DNA from: Alphaproteobacteria bacterium
GTDB lineage: Bacteria; Myxococcota_A; UBA796; GCA-2862545
Direction: 5' to 3'
Assembly (NCBI GenBank): GCA_020632915.1
Contig: JACKEP010000008.1
Location: 62,001-126,000, forward strand
DNA length: 64,000 bases
Part shown: piece by piece, positions 23,501 to 30,607 of the stretch
How the letters are laid out: every line of letters starts with the position of its first letter
How positions within the stretch are numbered: the first letter of the stretch is position 1
Translations under genes and position numbers: made by a program
Notes under the pieces: model-generated
Told to the model about the DNA's origin: nothing
Seen by the model: the letters and a program-made list of their open reading frames with translations, nothing else
The model's database searches: none

Positions 23501-24542
23501 GGCCGACACGCCAGACCGCTTCGTCGCGACCCTCGACCGCGCGATCGCCCGGCGCCCCGACGACGCCGACCTCGTGCGCGCCCGTCGCGAGGCGGTGCCC
23601 GAGCGCGCCGACGTGCTCGAGGCCGCCGACCGCCAGCGGCTCGCCGACGATCCGGACGACGCCCTCGCCTGGTACCTCGTGAGCACCCACGCGCCCGACG
23701 GGGCGCCCGAGGGACTGGCCGCGCTCGACAAGGCCCTCGCGCTCGACCCCACCCTGGCGCGCGCGCTGTCGTCGCGTGCGGAGCGGCGGGCGTTTGCGGG
23801 CGACGTGGACGGCGCCCGGGCCGACCTCGACACGCTCGCAGGCGTCGGTGGTGCCAACGTGCTCACCGCGATGGTCGCCCGGCTGCGGCTGGCTGCGTTC
23901 GAGGGCCACACCGCGCTCGACGACGTCACCGCCGCGATCGTCGACGCCGTCCCGCCCGAGGACCGCACCTCCGAGGTGTGGTCGTTCCTCGCCCGCGAGG
24001 CGCTGCGGTCCCGGCGCGCCGACGTCGACCCCGCCACGCTCGAGCTGCCCGACGCCGACGAGGTCGGACCGTGGGTCGTGTGGCGCGCTGCCGTGCTGTT
24101 CGGCCGGTGGTCCGACGCGGTGACGTTTGCCGACGCGCTGCCCGAGGGTCGTCCGCGCGACGAGGCGCTGCTGCTGGTGGCGATGGGCCGCGACGACGGC
24201 GATCAGATGCAGCGGCTGGCCGACGGGTTGGGGGACGACGTGGTGGCGTGGGCCGACCTGAGCGTGCTGCCGAGCCAGTCGCTCGCGCTGGCGGCCCGCA
24301 CCGGCCATGCGGAGGCGCTGGCCCCCTACGACGCCTTCCACGCCACGTGGGTGCGGTTCACGCCGGTGTTCACCGCGCCGCGCACGCCCGCTGCGCTCGC
24401 GGCGGCGGTGGACGGACTGCCCGCGTGGCACCGCGCCGAGGGGGCCGCGGTGGCCGCCATCCTGCTGGGGGGCGACGCCGCCGAGCCGCTGCGCGCCCGG
24501 GCCCGTGCGGGACTCACGGCGTTGGACCTGCCCTGGAGATGA
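20598..24542 (+). CDS. Large M48-family membrane metalloprotease with TPR-like C-terminal region
   Basis: The 1314-residue protein starts at ATG 20598. Two membrane helices (about residues 27-53 and 70-90) precede an M48 protease domain with the zinc motif HEFGH (178-182) and a downstream third-ligand motif REMEFHADR (about 258-266). A long helical region follows, then a further membrane helix (about 770-790, AAALALTFLGLAAVWWS) and a small beta-domain. About residues 930-1314 are helical and TPR-like (ALDKALALDPTLARALSSRAERRAFAGDVDGARADL). M48 enzymes such as HtpX degrade damaged membrane proteins; they are usually about 300 residues, so the fusion is unusual. The gene starts 38 bp after dnaE2 and may be read from the same transcript. 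Confidence 0.85.
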   Translation: MSVPYPSPPQGLPEDFTRPDAAFRRRVVLVFLSILAFLALYVGLLGFIVAFVVDTIQRVREGLPGDDPVFEIILSIPLSLLAVFLIKGLFTRQRHVEATRVEVTEADEPELFAFIHRIADDAHAPRPHRVFLTPDVNASVSYESSVLGLFLPMPKNLTIGLGLVNNLSLDELTAVLAHEFGHFSQSSMRLGTWVYRANQVIVHMVNVRDWWDRNIDAWSRWDLRVSFPAWILKLFTWVLREGLAALYETVNRAYLALSREMEFHADRVSVSITGSDSLVHALARLPFAEEAMSSATSALQTQFYLGRATDDLFAHQAAAMAWERRLADDPSLGATPARPMPPEPAFRVFTDRRVRPPAMWASHPPDVVREARAKAVYVPSELMDDTAWVVFGRPDHWRRELTRLWYRHELEAPATVMEEPAERMQARIDDLRCAIVHEPRFREVYDVGRALLWAPTLDDVLGAERPAPDALEAALDACYDDAAAALVAEVRDRRREVAELIAVASGDAEADDGTVVVQGETALASEAESLVPRGLTAYGEVRDRWVAHLRHVRATHLAIAATIGVEEEKALGNAVGFAHYVEHASARVRIAFGAVHNVMSAASGKQQLEAEAFEVLRRTLVFAHQDLQRLMEVAASVTPPDGVLPDGCDRWSTWLLDQPVIAALALGSVDGHWVGQLLTQMRKVGFALDVATERSLAVVLAREDEVVARWRALRAGQAVEPGSPVPPPPASFTSAADLELDPISGGWPMRDPGPWPKGSLWQRYGKRVGAAALALTFLGLAAVWWSSRGVTVYVVNGFDQPLTVDVGGSVVTLDPHEGRSLGTFAAGDVHAEARFADGTVVEASDADPTDYGSSRVVWNPAGSASLVTVPMVYGSPRSVPDPKVLPVTSWQGVRAQYVFTEPPSSISTKGSGEYRLVLSDVGGEVSRLGMVEHLVSEGRTDEAYAVLDTWLAWSVVDRHDLATVRRILADTPDRFVATLDRAIARRPDDADLVRARREAVPERADVLEAADRQRLADDPDDALAWYLVSTHAPDGAPEGLAALDKALALDPTLARALSSRAERRAFAGDVDGARADLDTLAGVGGANVLTAMVARLRLAAFEGHTALDDVTAAIVDAVPPEDRTSEVWSFLAREALRSRRADVDPATLELPDADEVGPWVVWRAAVLFGRWSDAVTFADALPEGRPRDEALLLVAMGRDDGDQMQRLADGLGDDVVAWADLSVLPSQSLALAARTGHAEALAPYDAFHATWVRFTPVFTAPRTPAALAAAVDGLPAWHRAEGAAVAAILLGGDAAEPLRARARAGLTALDLPWR

Positions 24543-24625
24543 TCCGAAGTCCGGAGTGAGGAAAAGCCGCAAGTCGGCTGCGGTGATGCCGAATACCTCT
24601 GTGGACCGTGATCCGCGAGGTCGTC

Positions 24626-25171
24626 ATGACGGCAGCCACTCGCACGTGTCTGTTCCCCTCCCTCCTGATCCTCGTTGCGTGCGCTCCTTCCCCTGGGGAG
24701 CGCCGGGTCGCATGGGTCCCCCCCGACGACGCCCTGCCGGCGGACGTTCCGGGCGCCTCGCCGGCAGGCGCGTTCTCGGGGGTCACCCAGACCGCGGGCA
24801 CCTACACGCCCGGCGGCGACGACCTGCCCTGGGCCGACACGGGCCTTGCGGACGACGCCGACGGCGTGGACGACAGCGACGTGCCGGAGCTGCCGCCGGA
24901 TCCGGGCGTGGCCCCCACGTGCGCGATCCTGACGCCGCCCCATGCCGTGCGCGTGCCTGCGGGCAGCACGATCCCCTTCGCCGGATCCGTCGACGACGCC
25001 GACGGGGACGTGGTCTACACGCTGTGGACGTCGAACCTGTGGGGCCCGATGGTCTACGGCACGGCGTTCCCGTTCATCCTGCCGCCCGGGGTGCACGAGG
25101 TCGCGATGACGGTGGTGGATGCGCACGGCCACGTGTGCGTCGACGCGGTGGTCGTCACCGTCGATCCGTGA
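24626..25171 (+). CDS. Lipoprotein with PKD-like beta-domain
   Basis: ATG 24626 is preferred to an in-frame GTG 18 bp upstream because GAGG (24616-24620) is well spaced before it. The 181-residue product has a lipoprotein signal (TRTCLFPSLLILVAC), an acidic Pro-rich linker and a C-terminal domain (about residues 93-181). That domain resembles a PKD/Ig-like fold: CAILTPPHAVRVPAGSTIPF, then DADGD, and VTVVDAHG. Such lipoproteins are common at the surface of myxobacteria-like organisms. The ligand is unknown. The gene follows the M48 protease by 83 bp. Confidence 0.72.
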   Translation: MTAATRTCLFPSLLILVACAPSPGERRVAWVPPDDALPADVPGASPAGAFSGVTQTAGTYTPGGDDLPWADTGLADDADGVDDSDVPELPPDPGVAPTCAILTPPHAVRVPAGSTIPFAGSVDDADGDVVYTLWTSNLWGPMVYGTAFPFILPPGVHEVAMTVVDAHGHVCVDAVVVTVDP

Positions 25172-25223
25172 CGGAAGGTGTGCGCGGGTGTGGCACAGGC
25201 AACACGTTGACGGCGACGGGGTG

Positions 25224-25251
25224 TGGACCGGACCGGCCGATCGGCTATAAC
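25224..25251 (+). promoter_or_regulatory. Candidate promoter of the DTD lipoprotein gene
   Basis: TATAAC (25246-25251) is a good -10-like hexamer in otherwise GC-rich DNA. TGGACC (25224-25229) sits 16 bp upstream as a weak -35. The start codon follows 54 bp downstream. The call rests on these hexamers alone. Confidence 0.35.
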
Positions 25252-25304
25252 GGGCGGCGTTGCGGGAACGGCGTGCTCACGCGCCCGTCCCCGAAGGAGC
25301 CTGG

Positions 25305-25595
25305 ATGCAGCCCGCTCGTGTGCTCGGCCTCGTGGCCGCCGCTCTCGTCGCCGTCGTCGCCGCGTGCAGCACGGAGACGGAGATCCCCCAGTCCGAGTCC
25401 AGCAATCCCACGATCGACCTGATCACGCCGTCGCCCGACGTCGACACCAACCGTCCGATCCCGGTGACGAACGACACCGACGACACGGACGTGATGGACA
25501 CCGACGACACGGACGTGCTCGACACCGACGACACGGACGTGGTCGACACGGACGTGGTCGACACCGACACCGACACCGATCTGCCCCCGGTGTGA
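25305..25595 (+). CDS. Small lipoprotein with Asp-Thr-Asp tail
   Basis: The start ATG 25305 has AAGGAG seven bases upstream. The 96-residue product has a lipoprotein signal (VLGLVAAALVAVVAAC). Its mature part is short and extended, with repeated D-x-D-D-T-D units (about residues 56-92) ending in LPPV. The composition resembles the linker of the M23-like lipoprotein at 14215-16380, but no folded domain is attached. It could be a surface spacer or calcium-binding peptide. Function unknown. Confidence 0.7.
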   Translation: MQPARVLGLVAAALVAVVAACSTETEIPQSESSNPTIDLITPSPDVDTNRPIPVTNDTDDTDVMDTDDTDVLDTDDTDVVDTDVVDTDTDTDLPPV

Positions 25596-25624
25596 GGTCG
25601 CGCGGGGCGCCGCGCCGCGCGCGG

Positions 25625-25771
25625 TTGTCCCCAGGTTGTCCACAGGGCGACTTTTTTCGATCCCGCCGATCGTGCGCCGACGGGCTCCGTCCGCAGCCGA
25701 TCCACAGGGGTCACCGGATCGAAACGCGGATCGAACCGATCGTTTGATCCAGCGCCCGTGGTCTGTCCACA
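25625..25771 (+). promoter_or_regulatory. Cluster of four DnaA-box-like 9-mers
   Basis: In one orientation lie TTGTCCCCA (25625-25633), TTGTCCACA (25636-25644), CGATCCACA (25698-25706) and CTGTCCACA (25763-25771). TTGTCCACA is the DnaA-box consensus of high-GC bacteria. All four are in non-coding DNA between two convergent genes. A short T-run (25652-25657) follows the second box. No dnaA, dnaN or rpmH gene is nearby, so this may be a DnaA-titrating or auxiliary site rather than oriC; chance is not excluded. Confidence 0.45.
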
Positions 25772-25852
25772 GGGCGGAGGCCCCCCGGTCGTCCGCGATC
25801 GCGTCAGAATGCAGGCTTGACCGCGATCGTTGGCACCTGTATCCATGGGTTC

Positions 25853-26018
25853 GTCAGCTTCGGCTGACTGGCTGCCTTCCCAACTGACCTCCGGGTCCCT
25901 CTCCGCCGCCGTGTGTCATCCACGGCCGTGTCCCCCGGGAACGCCCTCCCAGGCACGGCCGGTTCCTGACCCTCCGATCGGTCCGCCCGGACCGATCCGC
26001 CAGTTCCCTCCCCTGGCG
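25853..26018. other. Structured non-coding segment with three perfect hairpins
   Basis: Three uninterrupted inverted repeats occur. The first is GTCAGC/GCTGAC with a TTCG loop (25853-25868). The second is GATCGGTCC/GGACCGATC with a GCCC loop (25976-25997). The third is CGCCAG/CTGGCG with a 9-base loop (25998-26018). They lie in the same 492 bp gene-free gap (25596-26087) as the DnaA-like boxes. No T-run follows any of them. They could be terminators for the converging genes, part of a small RNA, or part of a replication-related site. Confidence 0.5.
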
Positions 26019-26087
26019 CGCAGGACAGATGCACGGCGACGGAGAGGTTGGGGAAGGCGCGCTGCCGCGCCGGCGTCGTCGTGCGGG

Positions 26088-26405
26088 CTACGGACGCGCG
26101 AGGCACACCTGCGCGAAGCCCTCGGCGTAGCCGTTGGCCTTCTGCGCGGTCTCCAGGTCGACGCTGGCCACGCGGACCCAGCCTTCGCGCTGGCGGGCGT
26201 CGACCCACTGGCCGATCGCCGACGTCTTGTCGCTCGTGGCGATCTCGAAGTCCTCGTCGAGGGGGACCTTGAACGTGTGGCAGAGATATGCGGAGCTGAC
26301 GGTCGGCTCCTGGGCGCGCGCGTCACGGGACGTGGCGTGGCCGAGCCAGGCGCCGACGCAGGCTGCGGTCATCAGCGACAGGGACGAGGACAGGGTGCGG
26401 GACAT
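26088..26405 (-). CDS. Small exported protein of unknown function
   Basis: ATG 26405 follows GGAGG at 6 bp spacing. The 105-residue product has a signal peptide or anchor (SLSLMTAACVGAWLGHATSRDARAQ) and a mature part of about 70 residues. Its sequence includes FEIATSDKTSAIGQWVDARQREGWVRVASVDLE and two Cys. The GWVRVASVD pattern resembles small proteins of the DUF4177 type, which is only a suggestion. It is divergent from the nuclease gene with only 24 bp between the two start codons. Confidence 0.65.
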   Translation of the reverse strand: MSRTLSSSLSLMTAACVGAWLGHATSRDARAQEPTVSSAYLCHTFKVPLDEDFEIATSDKTSAIGQWVDARQREGWVRVASVDLETAQKANGYAEGFAQVCLARP

Positions 26406-26429
26406 GTCAGCCTCCGAGGGCAAGGCGGG

Positions 26430-27344
26430 ATGAAGCCGTTCACGTGGTCGTGGAGCCGCCATCGTGCCCTGGAGGGCTGTCGGCGGCGCTACTGGTATGA
26501 CTACTACGGCGCCCGCGACGGGTGGCGGGCCTCGGCGCCCGAGCGCACCCGCACCCTGTACGAGATGAAGCGCCTCGCGGGCCCCAACCAGTGGGTCGGC
26601 CAGGTGGTCCACGAGCTCGCCGCGCGCGTGATCGGTCAGTGGCAGCAGGGCGTCGACGTCGACCGCGACGCGCTCCTCGAGGACGCCGCCCGCGTGGGCC
26701 GTCGCGCGATCGACGACGCCCGCCGGGGCCTGTCCCACCTCGATCCCCGCCGCTACACCGGCTTCGCCGCGCTGTACTACGACGAGGTGCCGGAGCCGGG
26801 GTGGTGGGACGCGCTCGTCGACGACCTGGTGGGTCAGGTGGCGGCGTGGCTCGACCACCCCATCGCCGCCCGCATCCGCGAGGTGCCCGAGCGCGTGCGC
26901 GAGGTGGAGCGCCTGGAGCGCTTCGTGGTGGGCGACACGCCGCTGTTCGTGGCGCTCGACGTGCTCGTCGACGACGGCCAGGGCGGGCTGGTGGTGATCG
27001 ACTGGAAGACGGGCACCATGCACGTCGACGACGAGGTCGACGCCCAGCTCGGCGTCTACGCGCTCTACGCCCACCGCCGCTACACGATGCCGGGCCCGCG
27101 GATCACGGTGGTGCAGGCGTCCACCCGCGACGGCTCGTTCCGCCAGCGCACCGGGTCGGCCGCCGACCTCGCCGAGACCAGCCGTCGGATCCAGGCCTCG
27201 GCCGATCAGATGGCGGCGCTGCTGCGCGATCCCACGCGCGACGAGGCCGAGGAGGTCCGGTTCCCCAAGCTCCCCGCCGGGTCGGACACCTGTGAGACCT
27301 GCACCTACCGGCGGGCCTGCGATCGGGAAGCGGTCAGAATATGA
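26430..27344 (+). CDS. PD-(D/E)XK nuclease, RecB/Cas4-like with Fe-S cysteines
   Basis: The 304-residue product starts at ATG 26430 (AAGGCGGG upstream). It has the PD-(D/E)XK nuclease order: Cys17 in LEGCRRRYWYDYYG, His61 in VGQVVHEL, Asp177 in VALDVLV, D191 and K193 in VIDWKTG, and the helix QLGVYALY (206-213). Cys288, Cys291 and Cys297 at the C-terminus together with Cys17 match the four-Cys pattern that holds a 4Fe-4S cluster in AddB, Cas4 and related nucleases. It is likely an exonuclease or ssDNA nuclease in repair. No helicase or cas genes are adjacent. The next gene downstream carries a clamp-binding motif. Confidence 0.88.
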   Translation: MKPFTWSWSRHRALEGCRRRYWYDYYGARDGWRASAPERTRTLYEMKRLAGPNQWVGQVVHELAARVIGQWQQGVDVDRDALLEDAARVGRRAIDDARRGLSHLDPRRYTGFAALYYDEVPEPGWWDALVDDLVGQVAAWLDHPIAARIREVPERVREVERLERFVVGDTPLFVALDVLVDDGQGGLVVIDWKTGTMHVDDEVDAQLGVYALYAHRRYTMPGPRITVVQASTRDGSFRQRTGSAADLAETSRRIQASADQMAALLRDPTRDEAEEVRFPKLPAGSDTCETCTYRRACDREAVRI

Positions 27345-27363
27345 CCGTAGATCGGAACGTAGA

Positions 27364-27380
27364 CTAGGCACGTGTTCAGG
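27364..27380 (+). promoter_or_regulatory. LexA-box-like site upstream of the clamp-motif protein
   Basis: CTAGGCACGTGTTCAGG agrees at 15 of 17 positions with the Myxococcus-type LexA consensus recalled above, including the full GTTCAGS half. It lies 37 bp before the ATG of the gene at 27418. The left half-site is weak, so the match is less palindromic than at dnaE2. Confidence 0.5.
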
Positions 27381-27417
27381 TCGGCGGTACTGTGGTGGTG
27401 TCACGACGAGGTGACCC

Positions 27418-27858
27418 ATGCGCACGCCCGACCTGATCCCTGTCCGCCCCGATGAGCTCTCCGCCGCCGTGCTGCGCGAGGCTGCCGAGGCCGGTGTCGG
27501 CCCCGTCCGCTGCTACGCCGTGGTGCGTGCCGGCGTGTTCGACGGCCGCAGCTTCCACGCGGGCGACGTCGTGGTCTGCGGGGGCCGTCCCCAGGTCGAC
27601 GAGCGTGTGGTGCTCGTGCCCACCGGGCGCGGCCGCCCTGTGTTCGGCCATCGTCGCCGCGACGGCCTGCGCGGCGATCGGGGCGAGCCGTGCGATGCGT
27701 CGCGCTGGATGCCCGTCGGCGCCGTGGTGCGCGTGGTCGAGCGTGCCCATGCCGTCGTCGATCCCGTCGGTCCGGTCGCGGCCGAGGTGGTGGTCTACCG
27801 CCAGCGGCGCGCGCCCGCGCCGCAGCTCGCGCTGTTCCCGCAGCCGGTAGCGGCCTAG
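27418..27858 (+). CDS. Small protein with C-terminal beta-clamp-binding motif, S24/UmuD-like candidate
   Basis: The 146-residue product starts at ATG 27418 behind GAGGTG. Residues about 30-115 form a beta-rich domain with SFHAGDVVVCGG, VVLVPTGRGRPVFG and WMPVGAVVRVVE. This resembles the LexA/UmuD (S24) fold, although the catalytic GDSM is not visible. The C-terminus is QLALFPQP, where QLALF (136-140) is a canonical beta-sliding-clamp-binding pentapeptide. A role at the replication fork during damage tolerance, perhaps as an ImuA- or UmuD-like accessory to DnaE2, is my inference. A LexA-box-like site and a nuclease gene upstream support it. Confidence 0.62.
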   Translation: MRTPDLIPVRPDELSAAVLREAAEAGVGPVRCYAVVRAGVFDGRSFHAGDVVVCGGRPQVDERVVLVPTGRGRPVFGHRRRDGLRGDRGEPCDASRWMPVGAVVRVVERAHAVVDPVGPVAAEVVVYRQRRAPAPQLALFPQPVAA

Positions 27859-27927
27859 CGTCTGGTCGGTCCGCGTCGCGCGTGCGGGGCGGAGGTCCGC
27901 ACGTGCGGGGAAGGCGCGGACCGATCG

Positions 27928-27962
27928 CTGAGGGGGGTGTGCTGGGAGGCCACCCCCCTCAG
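27928..27962. terminator. Strong hairpin between convergent genes
   Basis: CTGAGGGGGGTG (27928-27939) and CACCCCCCTCAG (27951-27962) form a perfect 12 bp stem with an 11-base loop. It lies between the plus-strand gene ending at 27858 and the minus-strand gene ending at 28018. There is no T-run, but the position suggests a bidirectional terminator. Confidence 0.65.
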
Positions 27963-28017
27963 CCCCGACGTCGGCGTCGGAGGCCATGCGGAGGTCGACC
28001 CCGTCACCGCACGGTCG

Positions 28018-28806
28018 CTACCAGACGGCCCTGAGGGCGCGCACGCGCGCCGGGTCGAGGGGGCGCGCCAGGTCGGCGTCCTCGTGCAGCCACGTGCCCA
28101 CGATGGCGCCGTCGACGAGGTCGCGCACCGCGTCGGCGCGCTCTGGCGTCAGGCCGCTCCCCAGCCAGATCGGCGCCTCGGGCACCGCGCGGCGCACGGT
28201 GGCGACGTCGTCGGGGCGGGTGGGGCGTCCGGTGCCGGTGCCGGTGACGATGAGCGCGTCGGCGCCGCCGCGTGCCCAGGTGTCGTGGGCGACGTCGTCC
28301 AGCGCCATCGGGCCGAGCGGCACCGCGTGCTTGACCAGCACGTCGGCGGCCACGCGCACGTCGCTGCCCAGGAGCCGGCGCTGCTGCAGGAGCGCGCGCG
28401 CCTGCCCGGTGATCAGGCCCTGGTCGGTGGCCATCACGCCGGTGAGCACGTTGACCCGCACGAACGCGGCCCCCGTGACGTGGGCGATGCCCAGCGCCGC
28501 CAGCGCGTCGTTGCGCAGCACGTTCACGCCCACGGGCAGGGTCACGGCGTCGCGGACGGCGGCCACGGCCACCGTCATCGCGGCGACGGTGACGGGGTCG
28601 ACGACGTCGGCGGCGAACGGGGCGTCGCCGAGGTTCTCGACGATGACGGCGTCGGCGCCGCCGGCCTGGAGGGCGCGGGCGTCGGCCACGGCCCGAGCGA
28701 GCACCACGTCGAGGGGCGGACCGGGGCGCGGCGCGCCCGGCAGCGGCAGCAGGTGCACCACCCCCACCAGCGCGGGCCGCTCGTCGCCCACGCGGCGTCG
28801 GATCAT
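28018..28806 (-). CDS. BtpA/SgcQ-family TIM-barrel protein
   Basis: The 262-residue sequence has the BtpA-family signature from its start (ALVGVVHLLPLPGAPR). It continues with GGADAVIVENLGDAPF, LPVGVNVLRNDALAALGIA, ADVLVKHA and WLGSGLTPERADAV. The fold is a TIM barrel. In cyanobacteria BtpA affects photosystem I stability, but homologues are widespread in non-phototrophs with no firm activity; a nucleoside or sugar-phosphate related reaction has been suggested for SgcQ-like members. Its start overlaps the stop of the lipoprotein gene upstream (ATGA), so the two are co-translated. Confidence 0.88.
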   Translation of the reverse strand: MIRRRVGDERPALVGVVHLLPLPGAPRPGPPLDVVLARAVADARALQAGGADAVIVENLGDAPFAADVVDPVTVAAMTVAVAAVRDAVTLPVGVNVLRNDALAALGIAHVTGAAFVRVNVLTGVMATDQGLITGQARALLQQRRLLGSDVRVAADVLVKHAVPLGPMALDDVAHDTWARGGADALIVTGTGTGRPTRPDDVATVRRAVPEAPIWLGSGLTPERADAVRDLVDGAIVGTWLHEDADLARPLDPARVRALRAVW

Positions 28807-29432
28807 GGCACCGGGATCCCGTGCAGCGTGACGAGCTCGTAGGTGCCGTCGGGCACGGGCGGCTCGACCACGGGGGCCTCGGCGCCCTCGAGCACGTCGG
28901 ACGTGCCGGCGATGCCCACCAGGTAGACGTCGCTGCCCTGGCCCAGGTAGAGCCCGTAGGCCGACGTGGCGTCGAGCCCGACGCGATCGGCGGCGGGCTG
29001 GAGCTCGGCGTCGGAGACCCCCAGGCCCACGCCGAAGCTGGTGGTGGCGGGCCAGGTGCAGGTGGCCTCGGGATCGGGCGTGACGGTGCACGTCCACCAC
29101 GACACCACGTTCTCGGCGCCGGTGGGGCGGCTGGCCGGCACGTTGGCCGCGTCGAGCGTGGCCTTGAGCACGCACTCCGTGCCGCGCGTCTCCAGCTGGA
29201 GCATCGACGCCGCGGTGTCGACGGCGCCGCCGGCGATCACCAGCGTGCCGCCCACGCCCCAGTAGGTGGCCACGACCGACGGGATGCCGGTGTCGGCGTC
29301 GGTCGGGGCGTCGGGGGTCTCGACGTCGTCGGGGGCGGCATCCTTCGTGGCCTCGGACAGCGACAGCTCCGCGCAGGCGCTGGCGAGCACCGGGAGGATC
29401 AGCAGCAGGTGGCGGTGGAGGAGGTGTCGCAT
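28803..29432 (-). CDS. Lipoprotein coupled to BtpA-family gene
   Basis: The 209-residue product from ATG 29432 has a lipoprotein signal with lipobox LASAC (Cys18) and an acidic linker. The globular part has four Cys (ECVLKA, WWTCTV, ATCTWP) and ends in a short Pro-rich tail. No family was recognised. It is tempting to link it with the BtpA-like protein because of the 4 bp overlap, but one is cytoplasmic and the other is exported, so co-expression may be only positional. It lies 167 bp below the ole genes. Confidence 0.7.
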   Translation of the reverse strand: MRHLLHRHLLLILPVLASACAELSLSEATKDAAPDDVETPDAPTDADTGIPSVVATYWGVGGTLVIAGGAVDTAASMLQLETRGTECVLKATLDAANVPASRPTGAENVVSWWTCTVTPDPEATCTWPATTSFGVGLGVSDAELQPAADRVGLDATSAYGLYLGQGSDVYLVGIAGTSDVLEGAEAPVVEPPVPDGTYELVTLHGIPVP

Positions 29433-29599
29433 CACGGGTGGCTTCGTGCGCACCGTGCCCGGGCGCGCTCCTGTGTCGTCGCACGCGGCGTGCCGATCCG
29501 CCACGATCCCGTTGTCACGGGATCCATCGGCGACGCATGCGCGCGCGGGCCCGCGGCGGTCGCCGGATCGCGACATCGGTGTCGCGGTGGTGGTGGCGG

Positions 29600-30607
29600 T
29601 CAGCGGGGCACCGGGTGGTCGCGGAACCAGGCGATCGTGCGCGCGAGGCCGTCGTCGCCGGACACGGGCGCGTGCAGGCCGAAGTCCGCCCGGCCGCCCG
29701 ACAGGTCGTACCAGTGGGAGGTGGCGAGCTGCGAGGCGACGAACCGGGTCATCGGCGGCACGCCCGACAGGCCGAAGAGCGACCAGATGCCCTCGAACAC
29801 CGTGCCCGCCGCGCGCGCGGCCCCGAGCGACACGTGGCGCCGGAGCGGTGGCTCCCCCACGCCGACGAACAGCGCGTGGATCCAGTCCCAGAGCACGACG
29901 GGCTCGGGGTCGGTGACGAAGTAGGCCTTGCCGCCGTGGGCCGACCCGGGCGCGAGCGCATCGGCGGCCTGCAGGTGGGCGGCGGCGGCGTTGTCGATGT
30001 AGGTCAGGCCGACGCGGTTGGTGCCGTCGCCGATGATGCGCAGCCGCCCGGCGCGGTTCCGCTGGATGAGCCGCGGGAGCATGTGGGGCTCCTCGGGGCC
30101 GTAGATGAGGTGGGGGCGCAGCGCGGTGGTGAGCAGGTCGGCCCCGTGGGCGGCCAGCACGTGCTGCTCGGCGCGCGCCTTCGTCTCGGCGTAGGGCGTC
30201 TCGTAGCGGTCCGGGTAGGGACAGTCGGCCTCGGTGACCCCCTCGGCGTCGGTGCCGTCGAAGGTGGCCGAGGGGGTGGACGTGAACACCAGCCGAGGCA
30301 CACCGGCCGCCCGGCACGCGGCCACGACCCGCTCGGTGCCGCCGACGTTGGTGGCCACGAACACGTCGGGCTTCGCGGCGTAGGGCGGCAGCGCGGCCAC
30401 GTGGAACACCACGTCGACGCCCTCGCAGGCCCGCACCAGCGCGGGGTCGTCGGTGGACAGGTCGACCGGCACGCACGTCGCACCCCAGGCCGTGACCTCG
30501 GGGTAGGCGCTGCGGCCGACGACGACCACCGCGTCGCCCCGGTCGAGGAGCTGACGGACGATCGCCTTGCCGAGGTAGCCACCACCGCCGGTGACCAGCG
30601 CCTTCAT
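29600..30607 (-). CDS. oleD: 2-alkyl-3-oxoalkanoate reductase-like SDR (OleD)
   Basis: This 335-residue extended short-chain dehydrogenase has the nucleotide motif TGGGGYLG (6-13) and the catalytic Tyr139/Lys143 in YAETK. Its FTSTPSATFDG stretch (108-118) and the long hydrophobic C-terminal region are typical of 3-beta-HSD-like OleD. OleD reduces the beta-keto acid made by OleA to a 2-alkyl-3-hydroxyalkanoate in long-chain olefin biosynthesis. The call is strengthened by the operon: it overlaps the OleB-like gene by ATGA, and OleA lies one gene further upstream. Taken alone, a sterol-type dehydrogenase would be the alternative. Confidence 0.85.
   Translation of the reverse strand: MKALVTGGGGYLGKAIVRQLLDRGDAVVVVGRSAYPEVTAWGATCVPVDLSTDDPALVRACEGVDVVFHVAALPPYAAKPDVFVATNVGGTERVVAACRAAGVPRLVFTSTPSATFDGTDAEGVTEADCPYPDRYETPYAETKARAEQHVLAAHGADLLTTALRPHLIYGPEEPHMLPRLIQRNRAGRLRIIGDGTNRVGLTYIDNAAAAHLQAADALAPGSAHGGKAYFVTDPEPVVLWDWIHALFVGVGEPPLRRHVSLGAARAAGTVFEGIWSLFGLSGVPPMTRFVASQLATSHWYDLSGGRADFGLHAPVSGDDGLARTIAWFRDHPVPR

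Noticed and set aside
20556..24572. A 1338-codon open frame on the minus strand
   Set aside because: It lies opposite the M48 protease gene, has no ribosome site and encodes an Arg/His/Gly-rich sequence without domains, as expected for antisense frames in GC-rich coding DNA.
25636..25887. An 83-codon frame in the DnaA-box region
   Set aside because: It starts at a GTG inside a DnaA-like box, has no ribosome site and overlaps a hairpin; non-coding is simpler.
26430..27344. A CRISPR Cas4 assignment for the nuclease
   Set aside because: The Fe-S cysteines fit Cas4, but no repeats or other cas genes are present, so a repair nuclease is more likely.
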